The notes under the pieces were generated by a model that saw only the letters and a list, made by a program, of their open reading frames with translations, had not been told where the DNA came from and searched no databases. From the NCBI GenBank assembly GCA_025200525.1, contig CM045762.1, positions 191,853,154 to 191,917,153 of the forward strand: 64,000 nt of DNA, read 5' to 3'. Numbering within the stretch: position 1 is the stretch's first letter; every line of letters starts with the position of its first letter. The position numbers were made by a program, and so were the translations under genes. Source of the stretch: Camellia lanceoleosa (lineage: Eukaryota; Streptophyta; Magnoliopsida; Ericales; Theaceae). Positions 12,472 through 23,372 of the stretch are shown here, in pieces.

Positions 12472-13129
12472 CTGGGAAAAAAAGAAAAAAAAAAAAGAAA
12501 GAAGAAATAATCATGTAACGCCCTCAAAATAATAACAATGAACCCATCCATTTAAACATGCATTGATAATAGAAACAATATCATTCTCTTCCACAGTAGT
12601 ATTCTTTACAGGTTATTAACAGAATCAAACGCCCTATGGGCTTACAGCTTTCCAAGCTAACGCTTGGTTACAAGAAGAGAGTACTAACTCAAATACAATT
12701 TAAGCCCTTGGCTTGAATTACATGTAATAAAACAATGTAATCACAATTACAAACATCTTCCTGCCTCTAGCCTCCCAAGCGATGTCCTTGGAGGTGGCAT
12801 GCTTCCTGTACCTGAAAAATAAGGTTCCCATATAGGGTGAGCCACAGCCCAGTAGAAATATACTAAACCAACTATGAACAATGCCTAAAAGATTAGCAGT
12901 CAATAGATGGCCAACACTTATACATTCATTTTCCGTTTCTTATTCAACGTGAGTTTGAAAATACGGCTCAGTACCCTGGCCAAAACCTTTGATGAGATAT
13001 AGTTCATCATTAAAACATTTTCAAAATCCAAGGTGGATACACATTCTCGTGTTATATCAATAACACATAAACCACTTCCATACTTCACAAATCATATACA
13101 TTTTAGTGTTATATCAAATCAAATAAACA

Positions 13130-13500
13130 TTTCCACCGATAAGCATAACAGCTATATCACTACTATCACAGATAAGCATATGAGCTGTAACTGCACTTCA
13201 ATCGATAAGCATATGAGCTATATCACTACTATCACAGCTAAGCATACAAGCTACAACTGCACTTCAATCGATAAGCATATGAGCTATATCATAACTGCCA
13301 ATGGGAGAGCATATGAGCTACTACCCTGGGTCCATCCCCCATCTTCCCATAACTTCAACTGGCTTAGAGGTCCATCCCCCATCTTCCCCTAGCCACGGCC
13401 TAGAGGTCCATCCCCCATCTTCCCCTAGCCATTAACCATTAACCGGTTTAGAGGTACATCCCCCATCTTCTCCTAAACCGTGGAGTACATCCCCCATCTC
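13130..13500 (-). repeat. Minisatellites inside the solo LTR
   Basis: A unit containing GATAAGCATATGAGCTATATC recurs about every 60 bp at 13137-13320. It is followed by repeats of a unit with GAGGTCCATCCCCCATCTTC at about 13325-13500. They account for part of the extra length relative to the other copies of this LTR. Confidence 0.75.
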
Positions 13501-14404
13501 CTCCCATACACAAACAATGCATATAAACACATAACCATATACGCATTCAATCAATACATAAAGTTAATGTATTCTATCATCTGCCATACTCAATGACACA
13601 TTCACTCGATTAGGTTTAGTTTGCCTAATCAGCATGCATTGTCTACAACAATCAACACTACCCTCCACCGGTAGCCAAAGCAGTTATTTCTAAACAGGAA
13701 ATAAATGCACAAATGGATAATATATCAACATTTTCAACCCTTAGGTTCCGTTTTCATTAATGTTTCAACATTAATCCCATTCTCCCATGCCAATCATGCA
13801 TACAGGTTTTATATGTTTAAAACCCCAACCTTTGTCAATTCCAACATTTCCAATTCATTTCATCATTTCCCTTAATTAATTAATCACATTATTTAATTAA
13901 AACAATTAGGGTAAAATTACCATAATTCACAAAAACAACCCTAAGGTTCCAATTCATCCACAATCCAACATCTATCTCATTTTCTGCACCAAACATACAT
14001 ACGGGTTTATTTCTAACCAAAACCCCAACTTTTGTGAAATTACACAAAAGGCCCAAACTTTCTCAAAATTACCCAACAACCCCCAACATATCAAAATGCT
14101 AAAATTTAACGACAAAGACCATAAGGAGGAGTAGGATATCCCTACCTCGAAAAATGAGCTCCAACGGAGATGATGACCCAAACACCAACGTGCTCCAAAT
14201 CCGAAGATTTTCAGATTAAAACGTCGCCCTCAACACCCTCTACCTTATTAACAAAGAACCCCGGGCAGATCCACACTAGAGGGAGATGAAATCCTAGAGA
14301 GAGGGTAAGTCTAGAGAGAGAGGGAGAGAGTTTCTCGGTTTTCGAAATAAGAGGAGAAGTAAAAATGAAGTTCAACTCGGCTGCTACCAACTGATATACA
14401 TGGC

Positions 14405-14715
14405 CTCGCTCGAGCGAAGACCTGGTCGCTCGAGCGACCATACACAGAAAACCCCAAAAACCCTCGCTCGAGCCAGGAAAAGCTTGCTCGAGCCAACCAC
14501 CGACACGCTCGCTCGAGCCAAGAATGCAAGCCCTCAGGTCTGCGTCTGCAACCAGACGCTCGCTCGAGCGACGGGAAGCTCGCTCGAGCCAAGAAACAAA
14601 GCTCTCAGGTCCAGCTTAAACGCAATCGCACGCTCGAGCGACGCCCCCCCTGGCTCGACCCACCAGACACAAGAACCACTCTCACTCGAGCGACCAACTC
14701 CTCGCTCGAGCGAAG
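14405..14715 (-). repeat. CGCTCGAGCG palindrome cluster in the solo LTR
   Basis: More than ten copies of GCTCGAGC-type words (XhoI core CTCGAG) lie at irregular 15-40-bp spacing. They correspond in position to the cluster near the start of the LTRs of the intact element. Confidence 0.85.
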
Positions 14716-14905
14716 CACCAAAATTCTGGACACCAACACTTGGTTCCAAACACTGCCAACTCAAAACAAACCTGCCCAACACGTCCTATAACTCAAATAC
14801 AAAGTCTAGAAGGACGTAAACACGGTTTAAACTACTACCAACATCCACGGACACGAGTCCGAATCACTATTCAACAAGGGGTAAACCCGGGATCGCTATA
14901 AATCA

Positions 14906-15977
14906 ACATGGTTAACATAAAAGAAAAATGAAAGCATTGATGCAAACAAGTTGAATTCCTTGAGGGAGAAGAAAAAAGAAAAGGAAAGAGAGCATATATA
15001 TAACCTTATATACCCTATAGTTGGGTCAAATATTGTACTAAATTCAGTAACTGCCAAACATATTTCAAATCGAGGATAATGAGCATTCTGACACCTCCGG
15101 GTGGATTTGCTTGCCAGTGACCATCCATCGATTACTAGTACATGGATAATTATAGACATGTTGTATGTACAATATCTCATTAGCTGTTTGGTGACTTCTC
15201 TTGTATTAAATGCCTCTATTCTTGGATTAAGTTGGGTGTTGCAGAGATCAGCAGATAATTTCGCAAGGATAGTAGTTGAAGGTCTGTAATCGTCCCTTTT
15301 CACAAGCTTCAGAAGCAATACTTCTTTTCTTTTCTAATGCACCTGAGGAGAAGAATCTAAAAACTTTGAAGACAACAAGATCTGTACAGTCTTAAAATTG
15401 CATTTTCCAAATATCGTCTCTCTTAGATCTAAGTCAAAGCAGAACAAGATAAATTCTCTGTGATTTTGAATCAATTTGGTAATGGTATGGGTGGAACCAT
15501 GAAGCGAGAGGCATGCCTAGCTTGAAAGAAAGTGCCTCAATTTGGTAATCAATTTTGTAAGGCAAGTTTCTCACATATTGGCCAGTGCTGCTGCTTTGCA
15601 AAGAAAGTGCCTTCATCAATGAGAAGAAGGCTTCCAATATTGCACAAATACAACAGTTGCAAGCAGAACTTATTTTAGCTGATACCTAGCAAACTCTCTT
15701 AATGGAGGAGCAGAGTAATATTAATCAACAAATGGACCAGCTATTGGCAAAAGATGGCCCCACTGCCCTTAGAGATGTCCAAGTGAAGGCCAAAAGAAGG
15801 GCAATCCTCTCAACTTGGGCTAGCTTTGTAATTGTTCTTCAAAGGGACTGAGATTTTTGTATTTATTTTTTCTCTTTTTTAGAATAGACATTAGAACTTT
15901 TTTTGTGTTTAAATTTTATAACGAAAAGAAAAAAAATTTATGCATGTCTTCTTACTTTATGCTTGTCTAACATTTTC
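14906..15977. other. Unassigned sequence between solo LTR and Tat remnant
   Basis: No gene is assigned. On the plus strand at about 15610-15850 a frame rich in Gln, Glu and Lys (AQIQQLQAELILADT, then a stop, then a coiled-coil-like stretch) may be a decayed coiled-coil tail of a transposon-associated protein. A minus-strand frame at 14896-15318 was not recognised. Confidence 0.3.
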
Positions 15978-17973
15978 CTACATGGTTGGATAATATTTAT
16001 TTAAATATTTACTATTTATAACTTTCCTATGTGGGACCCCTTCCAAGGATGCAAGGTGATAGGCTCCTCCTCTAAGGACCTTAAAAACCTTAAATGGTCT
16101 TTCCCAATTTGGGGACCACTTTCCAAATTTTGGATCCTTACTGCCTATAGGTAAGATAGTCTTCCACACCAAATCCCCCTCTGAAAGTATCTTAACTTTT
16201 ATCCTCATATTGTAGACTCTCTCCACTCTTCTTTTTTGGGCAACAAGATAGCTATATGCCATAACTCTTTTTCCTCTAAATCTTGTAACTCAACCATCAT
16301 GGCCTCAGTATATTCATCAATTAGAATATCATAGTGTAAGGCCACTCAACTAGATTGGACAATCACCTCTCAAGGAAACATTGCATCATGGCCATATACC
16401 AATTCATAAGGTGTAGTACCAGTACTGTTTCTCTTGGAATTTCAATAGGCCCACAATACATTAGACAATAAATTATGCCAATATCTAGGGTTCTCCTCAA
16501 TCACCCTTTCCAAATTATTCTTTATTATTCTATTACTCAGCTTGCTCATTAGGCTGAGCATAATAAGGTGATGAATTGAGGATTGAAATGTCATATTCCT
16601 TGGCAGATTCACTAATCTCTTCCCCATTAAACATAGTTTCCTGATCAACAATAATCGATTGGAGTAGACCAAATGTATGGATTATATGCTTTTTCACCAA
16701 GTCAATTACATGCCCTTGGGTTGCTACCATCAATGGCACTGCTTCCACCTACTTGGTGAAGTAATTAGCTACCACCAAAAGGTAAGAATGCTGTTTTGAA
16801 GAAGGAGAAAAAATTTGCCCAATCAAGTCCATTGCCCATCCTTTGAAAGGCTATGGCTTTATCACTGAATGCAAACCAATTGCAAGGACTCTTTGAAGGC
16901 TATCATGCTTTTGGCATGCTTGACATCTCTTAGCATAGGCCATACAACCCTTCCTCACTGTAGGCCAAAATAAACCGTACCTGTTGATCATTCACCTCAT
17001 TTTTTCTCTAGCTTGATAGGCACCACATATGCTTTCATACACTTCATCCATTACTTTCATCTGTTCATTTTGGCTAATGTATAATAAGGTCATACCATCT
17101 TGGGCTCTATTGAATAAGTCATATCCCATGATGACATAATTCAAGGTTTGATACTTAATCTGCCTACTAACCTTCTCATTGGCATTTATAAAATATTTGA
17201 TCAAAAGATGTCTCCAATCCTCTTTTGCCACTTCCAAATTCATTACTGTCACGAAATTTCTCTTTTGGATCCTATTGGAATCCTTTAGGAATCTTTAAAC
17301 AAGAAGCCACTTGAGCCATTTCATTAGCCTCATTATTCTCCAATCGAAACATGTGCTAAAATGCCACATGGCTGAAGAAACTCACCAACCATTTAACCTC
17401 AACTAAATACTCTTCTAAGGCCTTGTTAGTGCACTTGTATTCACCTTTAACTTGCTTGATAACCAAATGTGAATCACCAAAAACTTGCAAACTAGTGATT
17501 ATGAATTCTATAGCCAACTCTAAACCTATAATCAAGGCCTCATACCTAGCTTGATTATTTGATAAGACATATCGTTCATCTAACTAGTAAGAAAATTGAT
17601 GTACTTGCTCATTAGGGGCAACAAACACAACACCAGCTCCAACCCCTTCCTTAGTTCTAGAGTCATCAAACATTAGTCTACAAGGGGTGTTTTCTATACA
17701 ATTAATTTCAAAGAAGTCCTCATTAATAGATGAACAAGGGTGTTTAGCTAAGAAATCAACCAAAGTTTGGCCTTTTATGACTTTTTGAGGGACATACTTG
17801 AAACAATACTCTATTACAGCCAACAACCATTTGTCTTGTCTTCCCCTCATTATGGGTTTAGACAACATGTACTTGATCACATTAGTTTGTGCCACCACAA
17901 ATACTTCTGAGGGGAACATGTAATGCCTTAACTTAATGGCAGCAAAGTATAATGCCAAGCATAATTTCTCCAT
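15978..17973 (-). pseudogene. Decayed Tat-lineage Ty3/gypsy pol (RNase H - second RNase H - integrase)
   Basis: Minus-strand translations in shifting frames follow the Tat order. First is an RT-associated RNase H (LALYFAAIKLRHYMF, then a DFLAKHP end), 17973-17740. Next is a second, archaeal-type RNase H (MFDDSRTKEGVGAG, NNQARYEALIIGLELA, QVFGDSHLVIKQVKGEYKC), about 17680-17390. Then comes an integrase zinc finger (CQACQKH, near 16910), an integrase core (IIVDQETMF, YYAQPNEQAE, YELVYG) and a C-terminal end (PNWERPFKVFKVL, NSKYLNKYYP) to 15978. The dual RNase H is the hallmark of the Tat/Ogre clade. There are many stops and frameshifts; gag, protease and most of RT are missing. No LTRs are recognised. 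Confidence 0.85.
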
Positions 17974-18463
17974 TGACTTGCTAATTCAAATGATAGAGCA
18001 AGCAACAACGAGGTGGAAAAAAGGCATGTTTCCAATCATATGCAAAGAAAAATACTGCAAATGGCTACCAGTTATGCTCTTGTCTCTTAGAAACATCAAC
18101 AAATTATAGAGAAGGAAACAAGGAAAGTAAAAAAGAAAAAATGTTAGTGGTAAATTGTACTTACAAATTTTTTTTTTTTTTCTTTTCAAACTTGTTCCAG
18201 TTTTTCTTTTTAAATTTTTAGGATGTAGACCTAGAAAGCAAACTATTTTTACTCAAAATTGGAAAAAATTTAAAATAAAATAACGTATTTAGGGTTGGTT
18301 TGAGTAAAGTGTAGAAAATTCATATTTGAGAAAACAAAAAGAGAACAAGAGCATAGCTGCGAAGAAAAGAACAAGAGAGAAGGGCATTGAAATTGATTTA
18401 TGTCCGACTGTCTCTGTATCAATAGAATTTGGGTAAAGTAGATAGAGAGATAGAGAGAGATAC
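17974..18463. other. No gene seen
   Basis: AT-rich with a T run at about 18169-18183. HVA22 exons 2 onward, expected here on the minus strand, are not detectable. Confidence 0.4.
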
Positions 18464-18525
18464 CTAGCGAGAACATCGAAGTTGTTAGCAACGACCTTGA
18501 GGAAGCTTCCAGCTCCAGATCCCAT
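18464..18525 (-). pseudogene. HVA22: Orphan first exon of an HVA22-type (TB2/DP1) gene
   Basis: The minus strand reads MGSGAGSFLKVVANNFDVLA from an ATG at 18525-18523 to a GTATCT donor at 18463, in the phase used by plant HVA22 genes. HVA22 proteins are small ER-membrane proteins of the TB2/DP1/REEP family, often abscisic-acid- or stress-induced. The membrane-domain exons that should follow are absent. Instead the downstream side is occupied by the decayed Tat element. The call rests on 20 residues that match the family start closely; the rest of the gene has been lost or moved. Confidence 0.65.
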
Positions 18526-18825
18526 CTTCACCACTCCAAAATCTCACTCTTTCTGAATCAGAAGAAGAAGATAGAAACTGTTAAGAGTGAGTGAGGGTTT
18601 CGATCGTCGGTTTGTGAAAGTGGTTCTTTTCTGATTAATTATGAGAAAAGAAAATGATCTTCAAAGAATTTTAGCATTTGGATAGGCAAAATGTTAGTGG
18701 TAAATTGCTATAAGATTTTAGGGGTTTGTAATGGCAGTAAGATAGCCTTGGATTAACCAATCCAAGTCCAAATCCAACCACGTATCTCAAGGTAAAAGAG
18801 AACCTGTTTTTAATATAGAGGAAGG

Positions 18826-19115
18826 GAGAGAGAGAGAGAGAGACCGAGATCGACAGAGACGGAGAGACCAAGATAGACGGATCGACAGAGAGATCGGCAG
18901 AGAGAGAGAGACCGAAATCGACGGAGATCGACAAAGAGAGACCGAGATCGACGGAGATTGACAGAGAAGAGATAGATCGACAGAGATAGACCGAGATCAA
19001 TGGAGATCGACAGAGAAGAGACAGATCGACAGAGATAGACCGAGATCGACGGAGATCGACAGAGAAGAGACACAGATCGACAGAGAGAGACCAAGATCGA
19101 CAGAGAGAGAGAGAA
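18826..19115 (-). repeat. GA/GATCGACAGAGA minisatellite
   Basis: Imperfect repeats of a roughly 24-40-bp unit built from GAGATCGACAGAGA and GACCGAGATCGACGG words, flanked by (GA)n. On the minus strand this opens long Ser/Leu/Arg-repeat frames (SVDLGLSLS-like). Those frames are a by-product of the repeat, not genes. Confidence 0.85.
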
Positions 19116-19257
19116 AAAAAAACCTGCAACAGCGGCAGTGGTGATTCGCGGCGGTGGCGATGTGCAACGGTGGCCAGCGATGGTTGGGTGGTGAGCGGGG
19201 GTGAGGTTTGGTGGTAACTGTTCTGTGTGTGTGGGTGAGAGACAGAACAGAGAAACC

Positions 19258-19545
19258 GTTGGTGGTAACTGTCAAGTGGTTGCCCCAAAATGTTTACTCC
19301 TATTGTGTTTATGAACCTTGAAATGAAGACTTACTCCTTTTTATGGTTATGTTGGTGGTAATTGTTCGGTGGTTGTCCCAAAATGTTTACTCCTTTTATG
19401 TTTATGAACCTTGAAATGAAGACTTACTCCTTTTATGGTTGGTTATGTTGGTGGTAACTGTTCAGTGGTTGTCCCAAAATGTTTACTCCTTTTGTGTTTA
19501 TGAACCTTGAAATGAAGACTTACTCCTTTTATGGTTAGTGAAACG
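19258..19545 (+). repeat. Three tandem copies of a ~95-bp unit
   Basis: Units start at about 19258, 19350 and 19449 with TTGGTGGTAA and run through CCCAAAATGTTTACTCC, TATGAACCTTGAAATGAAG and ACTTACTCCTTTT. They are highly similar. They adjoin and share vocabulary (TTACTCCTTTTGTG) with the fold-back cluster to the right. Confidence 0.85.
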
Positions 19546-21030
19546 TATACGTTTTGTGAAAACAAAACTTACACATTTTGTGAAGCTACTTACATCTTTT
19601 TTGAAATAACTTACACCATTTTTGAAAAGTTACTCCTTTTGTGTAAGAATTTTTGACATAACATTTATACTTTTTCTTCGAACTTACACCTTTTGTGGAA
19701 GCCCAACTTAAAACTTTTTCGGAAGTCACTTATACCTTTTGTGAAAAAATAAATTCATCAAATTTACACCTTTTGCTTATACCTTTTCATGGAAGTGCTT
19801 ATATTTTTTTTGAATAGTTACTCATTTTGTGTAAGAATTTTTGGCATAACATTTATACTTTTTCTTCGAACTTACACCTTTTGTGGAAGCCCAACTTAAA
19901 ACTTTTTCGGAAGTCACTTATACCTTTTGTGAAAAAATAAATTCATCAAATTTACACCTTTTGCTTATACCTTTTCGTGGAAGTGCTTATATTTTTTTTG
20001 AAAAGTTACTCCTTTTGTGTAAGAATTTTTGGCATAACATTTATACTTTTGTGCTTATATACTCTTTCACAAAAGGTGTAAGTTCAAAGAAAAGGTATAA
20101 ATGTTATGCCAAAAATTCTTACACAAAAGGAGTAACTTTTCAAAAAAAATATAAGCACTTCCACGAAAAGGTATAAGCAAAAGGTGTAAATTTGATGAAT
20201 TTATTTTTTCACAAAAGGTATAAGTGACTTCCGAAAAAGTTTTAAGTTGGGCTTCCACAAAAGGTGTAAGTTCGAAGAAAAAGTATAAATGTTATGCCAA
20301 AAATTCTTACACAAAAGGAGTCACTATTCAAAAAAAATATAAGCACTTCCACGAAAAGGTATAAGCTTAAGCAAAAGGTGAAAATTTGATGAATTTATTT
20401 TTTTACAAAAGGTATAAGTGACTTCCGAAAAAGTTTTAAGTTGGGCTTCCACAAAAGGTGTAAGTTCGAAGAAAAAGTATAAATGTTATGCCAAAAATTC
20501 TTACACAAAATGAGTAACTATTCAAAAAAAATATAAGCACTTCCACGAAAAGGTATAAGCAAAATGTGTAAATTTGATGAATTTATTTTTTCACAAAAGG
20601 TATAAGTGACTTCCGAAAAAGTTTTACGTTGAGCTTCCACAAAAGGTGTAAGTTCGAAGAAAAAGTATAAATGTTATGCCAAAAATTCTTACACAAAAGG
20701 AGTAACTATTCAAAAAAAATATAAGCACTTCCACGAAAAGGTATAAGCTTAAGCAAAAGGTGTAAGTTTTCGTTTGTTTACACCTTTGGTAAGTCAACTC
20801 ACAAAAGGAGTAAGTGTTCAGAAAAGGTGTAAATGATTTCACAGAAGGCGTAAGTTTTCAGAAAAAGGTGTAAGTTTTCAGAAAAGGTGTAAGTTTTTAC
20901 AAAAGGCGTAAGTTTTCACAAAACGCGTAAGTTTTCAGAAATCAGTTATGCCTTTTTCTGAAATTGCTTACGCCTTTCGTGAAAATATACGCCTTTTGTG
21001 AAAACTTATACATCTTTTGTAACCATTTAC
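19546..21030. repeat. Fold-back cluster of inverted and tandem ~180-195-bp repeats
   Basis: A unit containing CGAACTTACACCTTTTGTGG, a long T-rich stretch and GTTACTCCTTTTGTGTAAG is present twice on the plus strand (starts near 19680 and 19868). It then appears at least three times in the opposite orientation (near 20085-20262, 20263-20456, 20457-20644 and on). The centre is at about 20060-20075. The two arms are so alike that frames starting at 19883 (+) and 20258 (-) both begin MEAQLKTFSEV. Smaller AAAAGGTGTAAG words continue to about 21030. It resembles a fold-back transposon or a hairpin small-RNA locus. No coding capacity. Confidence 0.85.
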
Positions 21031-21830
21031 ACTTTTAGTCATATAATATATTATTTTATTAATTTACCTGGAAAGTGACCTGCTTAGCAGGTCACCAATG
21101 TGTAAGTTTTCAAATATTTTGATATAACCCAATACATACAAATGTGTAAATGCAAAATAGAAGCGTGTAAGTGCAAAATAGAATGGTGTAAGTGCCTTGC
21201 ATACCATATGCAAGGCACACTTAAGAAAAGTCCAATACTGGTAGTAATAATTAACAAGGGGGGAAGGGTTTGGCTGTTAGGCACTTAGCGAAGGCGAAGG
21301 GCACCAATCAGTCACACACAGCCCAAACCAAACAAAATCAAAAAAAGAAAAAATAGTGGGAGCGCGGCAAGCAAGAGTGAGAGAGAAGTGAGAATTTTGA
21401 GAGAAACGAAAAGAAAGGGCCTATGGCAATCCGAACAAGACGACTCTCTGCCGCTTATCTCTCATCTCTCAAACATCCTTATGCATTTCAAAACACCACT
21501 CTTCTTGTCTTTTCTTCTCCTCCTCCTAATCCATATTTAATAAGATTCCCTTTTTTTTTTTAATAATAAACAGAATTAAAAAATTCAACCCCCCCCGATA
21601 CTCATCAGTGAATGTTCTCTTCTTATCTTTATATATCTCAGTTCATCTTATCTGCCTGCCTCCCTCCCTCCCTCTGAATATCATCGCTGTGCTAAACGCT
21701 TTATCCATTCGGTTGAATCGAGTAGGGTTCTTTTTGCTGCTCATTGCTTTTAATTGGACAAATATATATATATATATATATATATTCCATATATTCCCGT
21801 GTATTCTGAGGGAGGTGGTGGGTCTGTCAT
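21031..21830. promoter_or_regulatory. Upstream region of the START-domain gene
   Basis: A perfect 10-bp-arm palindrome (GTGACCTGCT-T-AGCAGGTCAC) lies at about 21076-21096. An (AT)n tract at about 21765-21784 lies 50 bp before the START-gene ATG. The region at 21340-21680 is C/T-rich and likely contains the promoter and 5' UTR. No transcription start can be fixed from sequence. Confidence 0.35.
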
Positions 21831-22920
21831 ATGGCTACTTTGTTTGAGATCTTACAACAACCCACAATTGGGGATGTGTTCATGCTCATGGCCCCTCTGT
21901 GGATTGCGATTTTAGTTGCGGTTTTTGTTGGCTGGGCATGGAAACCCAAATGGGCAAACCTCATTGCAAATTCATCTAATTGTTCAGCTTCCAAAGGAGG
22001 AGGAGGAGCTGGAGGTGGTTCTTCTTCTTCTTCTTCTTCTTCTTCTTCTTCTTCTTCTTCTTCACCGTTGCCGATTGTTTTTTTTTTCCATTCCAAGCTT
22101 GAACTTGAATCCATTCAAATTGCAATTATCCAGCTGCATTCCTTAGATTGCCAATTATGACTTCGCAAAGGGGATTTCATCTCTACCATCAATCATCTCA
22201 AATTTCAACTGCACCAACAGCAGCAGGTTGGTTGAAAATTTTCTAAATTATTATTCGCACCATTTCGCTCCGTTTCGTTTAATAAGCCAAAGCTTACTTA
22301 TTAATTGGTCCAGTCAAAATTGTTCAAAATCCCTCGGATGTTGGAAACTTAAACTTGGGATTCAAAAGTGTTTTAGTGTCATGGATTTTCAATCTAAAGT
22401 TGTTCAAAATTCTAATGTTAACAAGCTTTCTAACTATTTGATTGTAATTTGTCAATTCATTACATCTAGAAAAGGAAAAATCAGCTGTTGTTGTTGTTGT
22501 TGTGGCCAAAGATGATTTAGAGCATTTATGCCGACTTGTGGAGGAGAAAGATGGTGGCCCTTCTTGGATTCAGATGATGGATACGTCTACACCCAGTTTG
22601 AGCTATCAAGCTTGGCGGAGAGATCCTAAGGTAATGCTTTTCTTTATCAATGTTGTTTTCCTTTGATTCACTAAGTTAATACTAGAATGAAACCAGTGGC
22701 ACTTTGTTTGTGGGAGTGAACCGGTAGTCACTACTCCATTTCGTACTACCCCTACTTAGCTATATTGTTGCAGGTCATGTAATGTAACTCACTTGTTTAT
22801 TTATGTTGGTTTCTTCATACTACTTGTGGTTGATTACATCAAAATCTTCATGGCTTTTTTTCCCTCTTCCAGAATGGGCCCCCGCAATACCGTAGCAGGA
22901 CAGTCTTTGAGGATGCCGCT
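21831..22920 (+). pseudogene. START-domain protein, 5' part (exons 1, 2 and left half of 3)
   Basis: Exon 1 starts at ATG 21831: LQQPTIGDVFMLMAPLWIAI gives an N-terminal membrane segment followed by GWAWKPKWANL, typical of plant membrane-anchored START lipid-binding proteins. A (TTC)n run codes poly-Ser. After a T run (about 22079-22088) the reading frame shifts: the sensible continuation (IPSLNLNPFKLQL) is one frame over and meets a TAG where Trp is likely. Exon 2, about 22469-22630, reads DDLEHLCRLVEEKDGG and PSLSYQAWRRDPK. Exon 3 starts at 22873 (NGPPQYRSRTVFEDA) and is cut at 22920 by the LTR retrotransposon. The right half resumes at 35813. The family is clear; this copy cannot make the normal protein. 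Confidence 0.85.
22018..22064 (+). repeat. (TTC)n microsatellite in coding sequence
   Basis: About 14-15 TTC/TCT triplets encode a poly-Ser tract in exon 1 of the START gene. On the opposite strand it reads poly-Glu, which is a shadow. Confidence 0.95.
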
Positions 22921-23105
22921 TATAGCGATCTCGGGTTTACCCTTGTTGTACAGTGATTCGGACGTGTATTCGTAGATGTTAGTAGTTGTTTACTTTCTTG
23001 TTTACATCCTTATCGACTTGGTATTTGAGTTATAGGATGTGTTGGGCCAGTTGGAGACAGGTTGGTTGAACTTAGAACCAAAGATAAGCTGCCCAGGTTT
23101 TGACC

Positions 23106-23372
23106 TTCACGCTCGAGCGGAGATTAGGGCGCTCGAGCGGAGATATTTTTGGCTTGTACGCTCGAGCGGGAATTAGAGCGCTCGAGCGGATAAATCACCC
23201 TCCCAAGAGGTTTTGTCGTCGCAACATTTCTTTGGATGGTTGCATTCGGCCGCCGAGCGAGTTTGAGCGCCGGCGGACTTCGATCGCGCGCCGGCGAGGA
23301 TTTAGCGCTCGAGCGGGTTACTTTTTGGCTTGTACGCTCGAGCGGAGATTAGAGCGCTCGAGCGTAAGACTG
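23106..23372 (+). repeat. CGCTCGAGCG palindrome cluster, 5' LTR
   Basis: Repeated GCTCGAGCG words lie at irregular spacing near the LTR's left end, followed by a C/T-rich tract (TCTTTCTCTCTCTTAC). The homologous cluster in the 3' LTR is at 34126-34390. The position near a possible transcription start suggests a promoter role, but this is inference. Confidence 0.85.

Larger units (their letters stand above)
12514..14900 (-). mobile_element. Solo LTR, Tekay-type Ty3/gypsy family
   Basis: The ends are TGTAACGCCC (left) and ATCGCTATA (right), the reverse complement of the LTR ends of the Tekay-type element at 22,921-35,812. Flanks carry an exact 5-bp target duplication, AATCA (12509-12513 and 14901-14905). 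No internal region is present, so this is a solo LTR in minus orientation. At 2,387 bp it is about 500 bp longer than the LTRs of the full element, because of internal repeats and more CGCTCGAGCG motifs. It lies in an intron of the SNF4-like gene on the same strand. Confidence 0.9.

Noticed and set aside
13033..13392. Plus-strand 119-codon frame with repeated ITDKHMSY phrases
   Set aside because: Translation of minisatellites inside the solo LTR.
14400..14819. Frames on both strands with repeated SSLER/RSSE phrases
   Set aside because: By-product of the CGCTCGAGCG cluster; same phrases appear in each LTR copy.
18671..19288. Long minus-strand frames of Ser/Leu/Asp/Arg repeats
   Set aside because: They are translations of the GATCGACAGAGA minisatellite; all three frames are open for the same reason.
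19883..20258. Two similar ~97- and 63-codon frames on opposite strands
   Set aside because: Both arise from the inverted repeat; composition is low-complexity and there is no gene context.
21076..21096. Palindrome GTGACCTGCT-T-AGCAGGTCAC as a Helitron 3' hairpin
   Set aside because: No CTRRT follows at the required distance on either strand.
21827..22114. Minus-strand poly-Glu frame
   Set aside because: Antisense shadow of the (TTC)n poly-Ser tract in the START gene.
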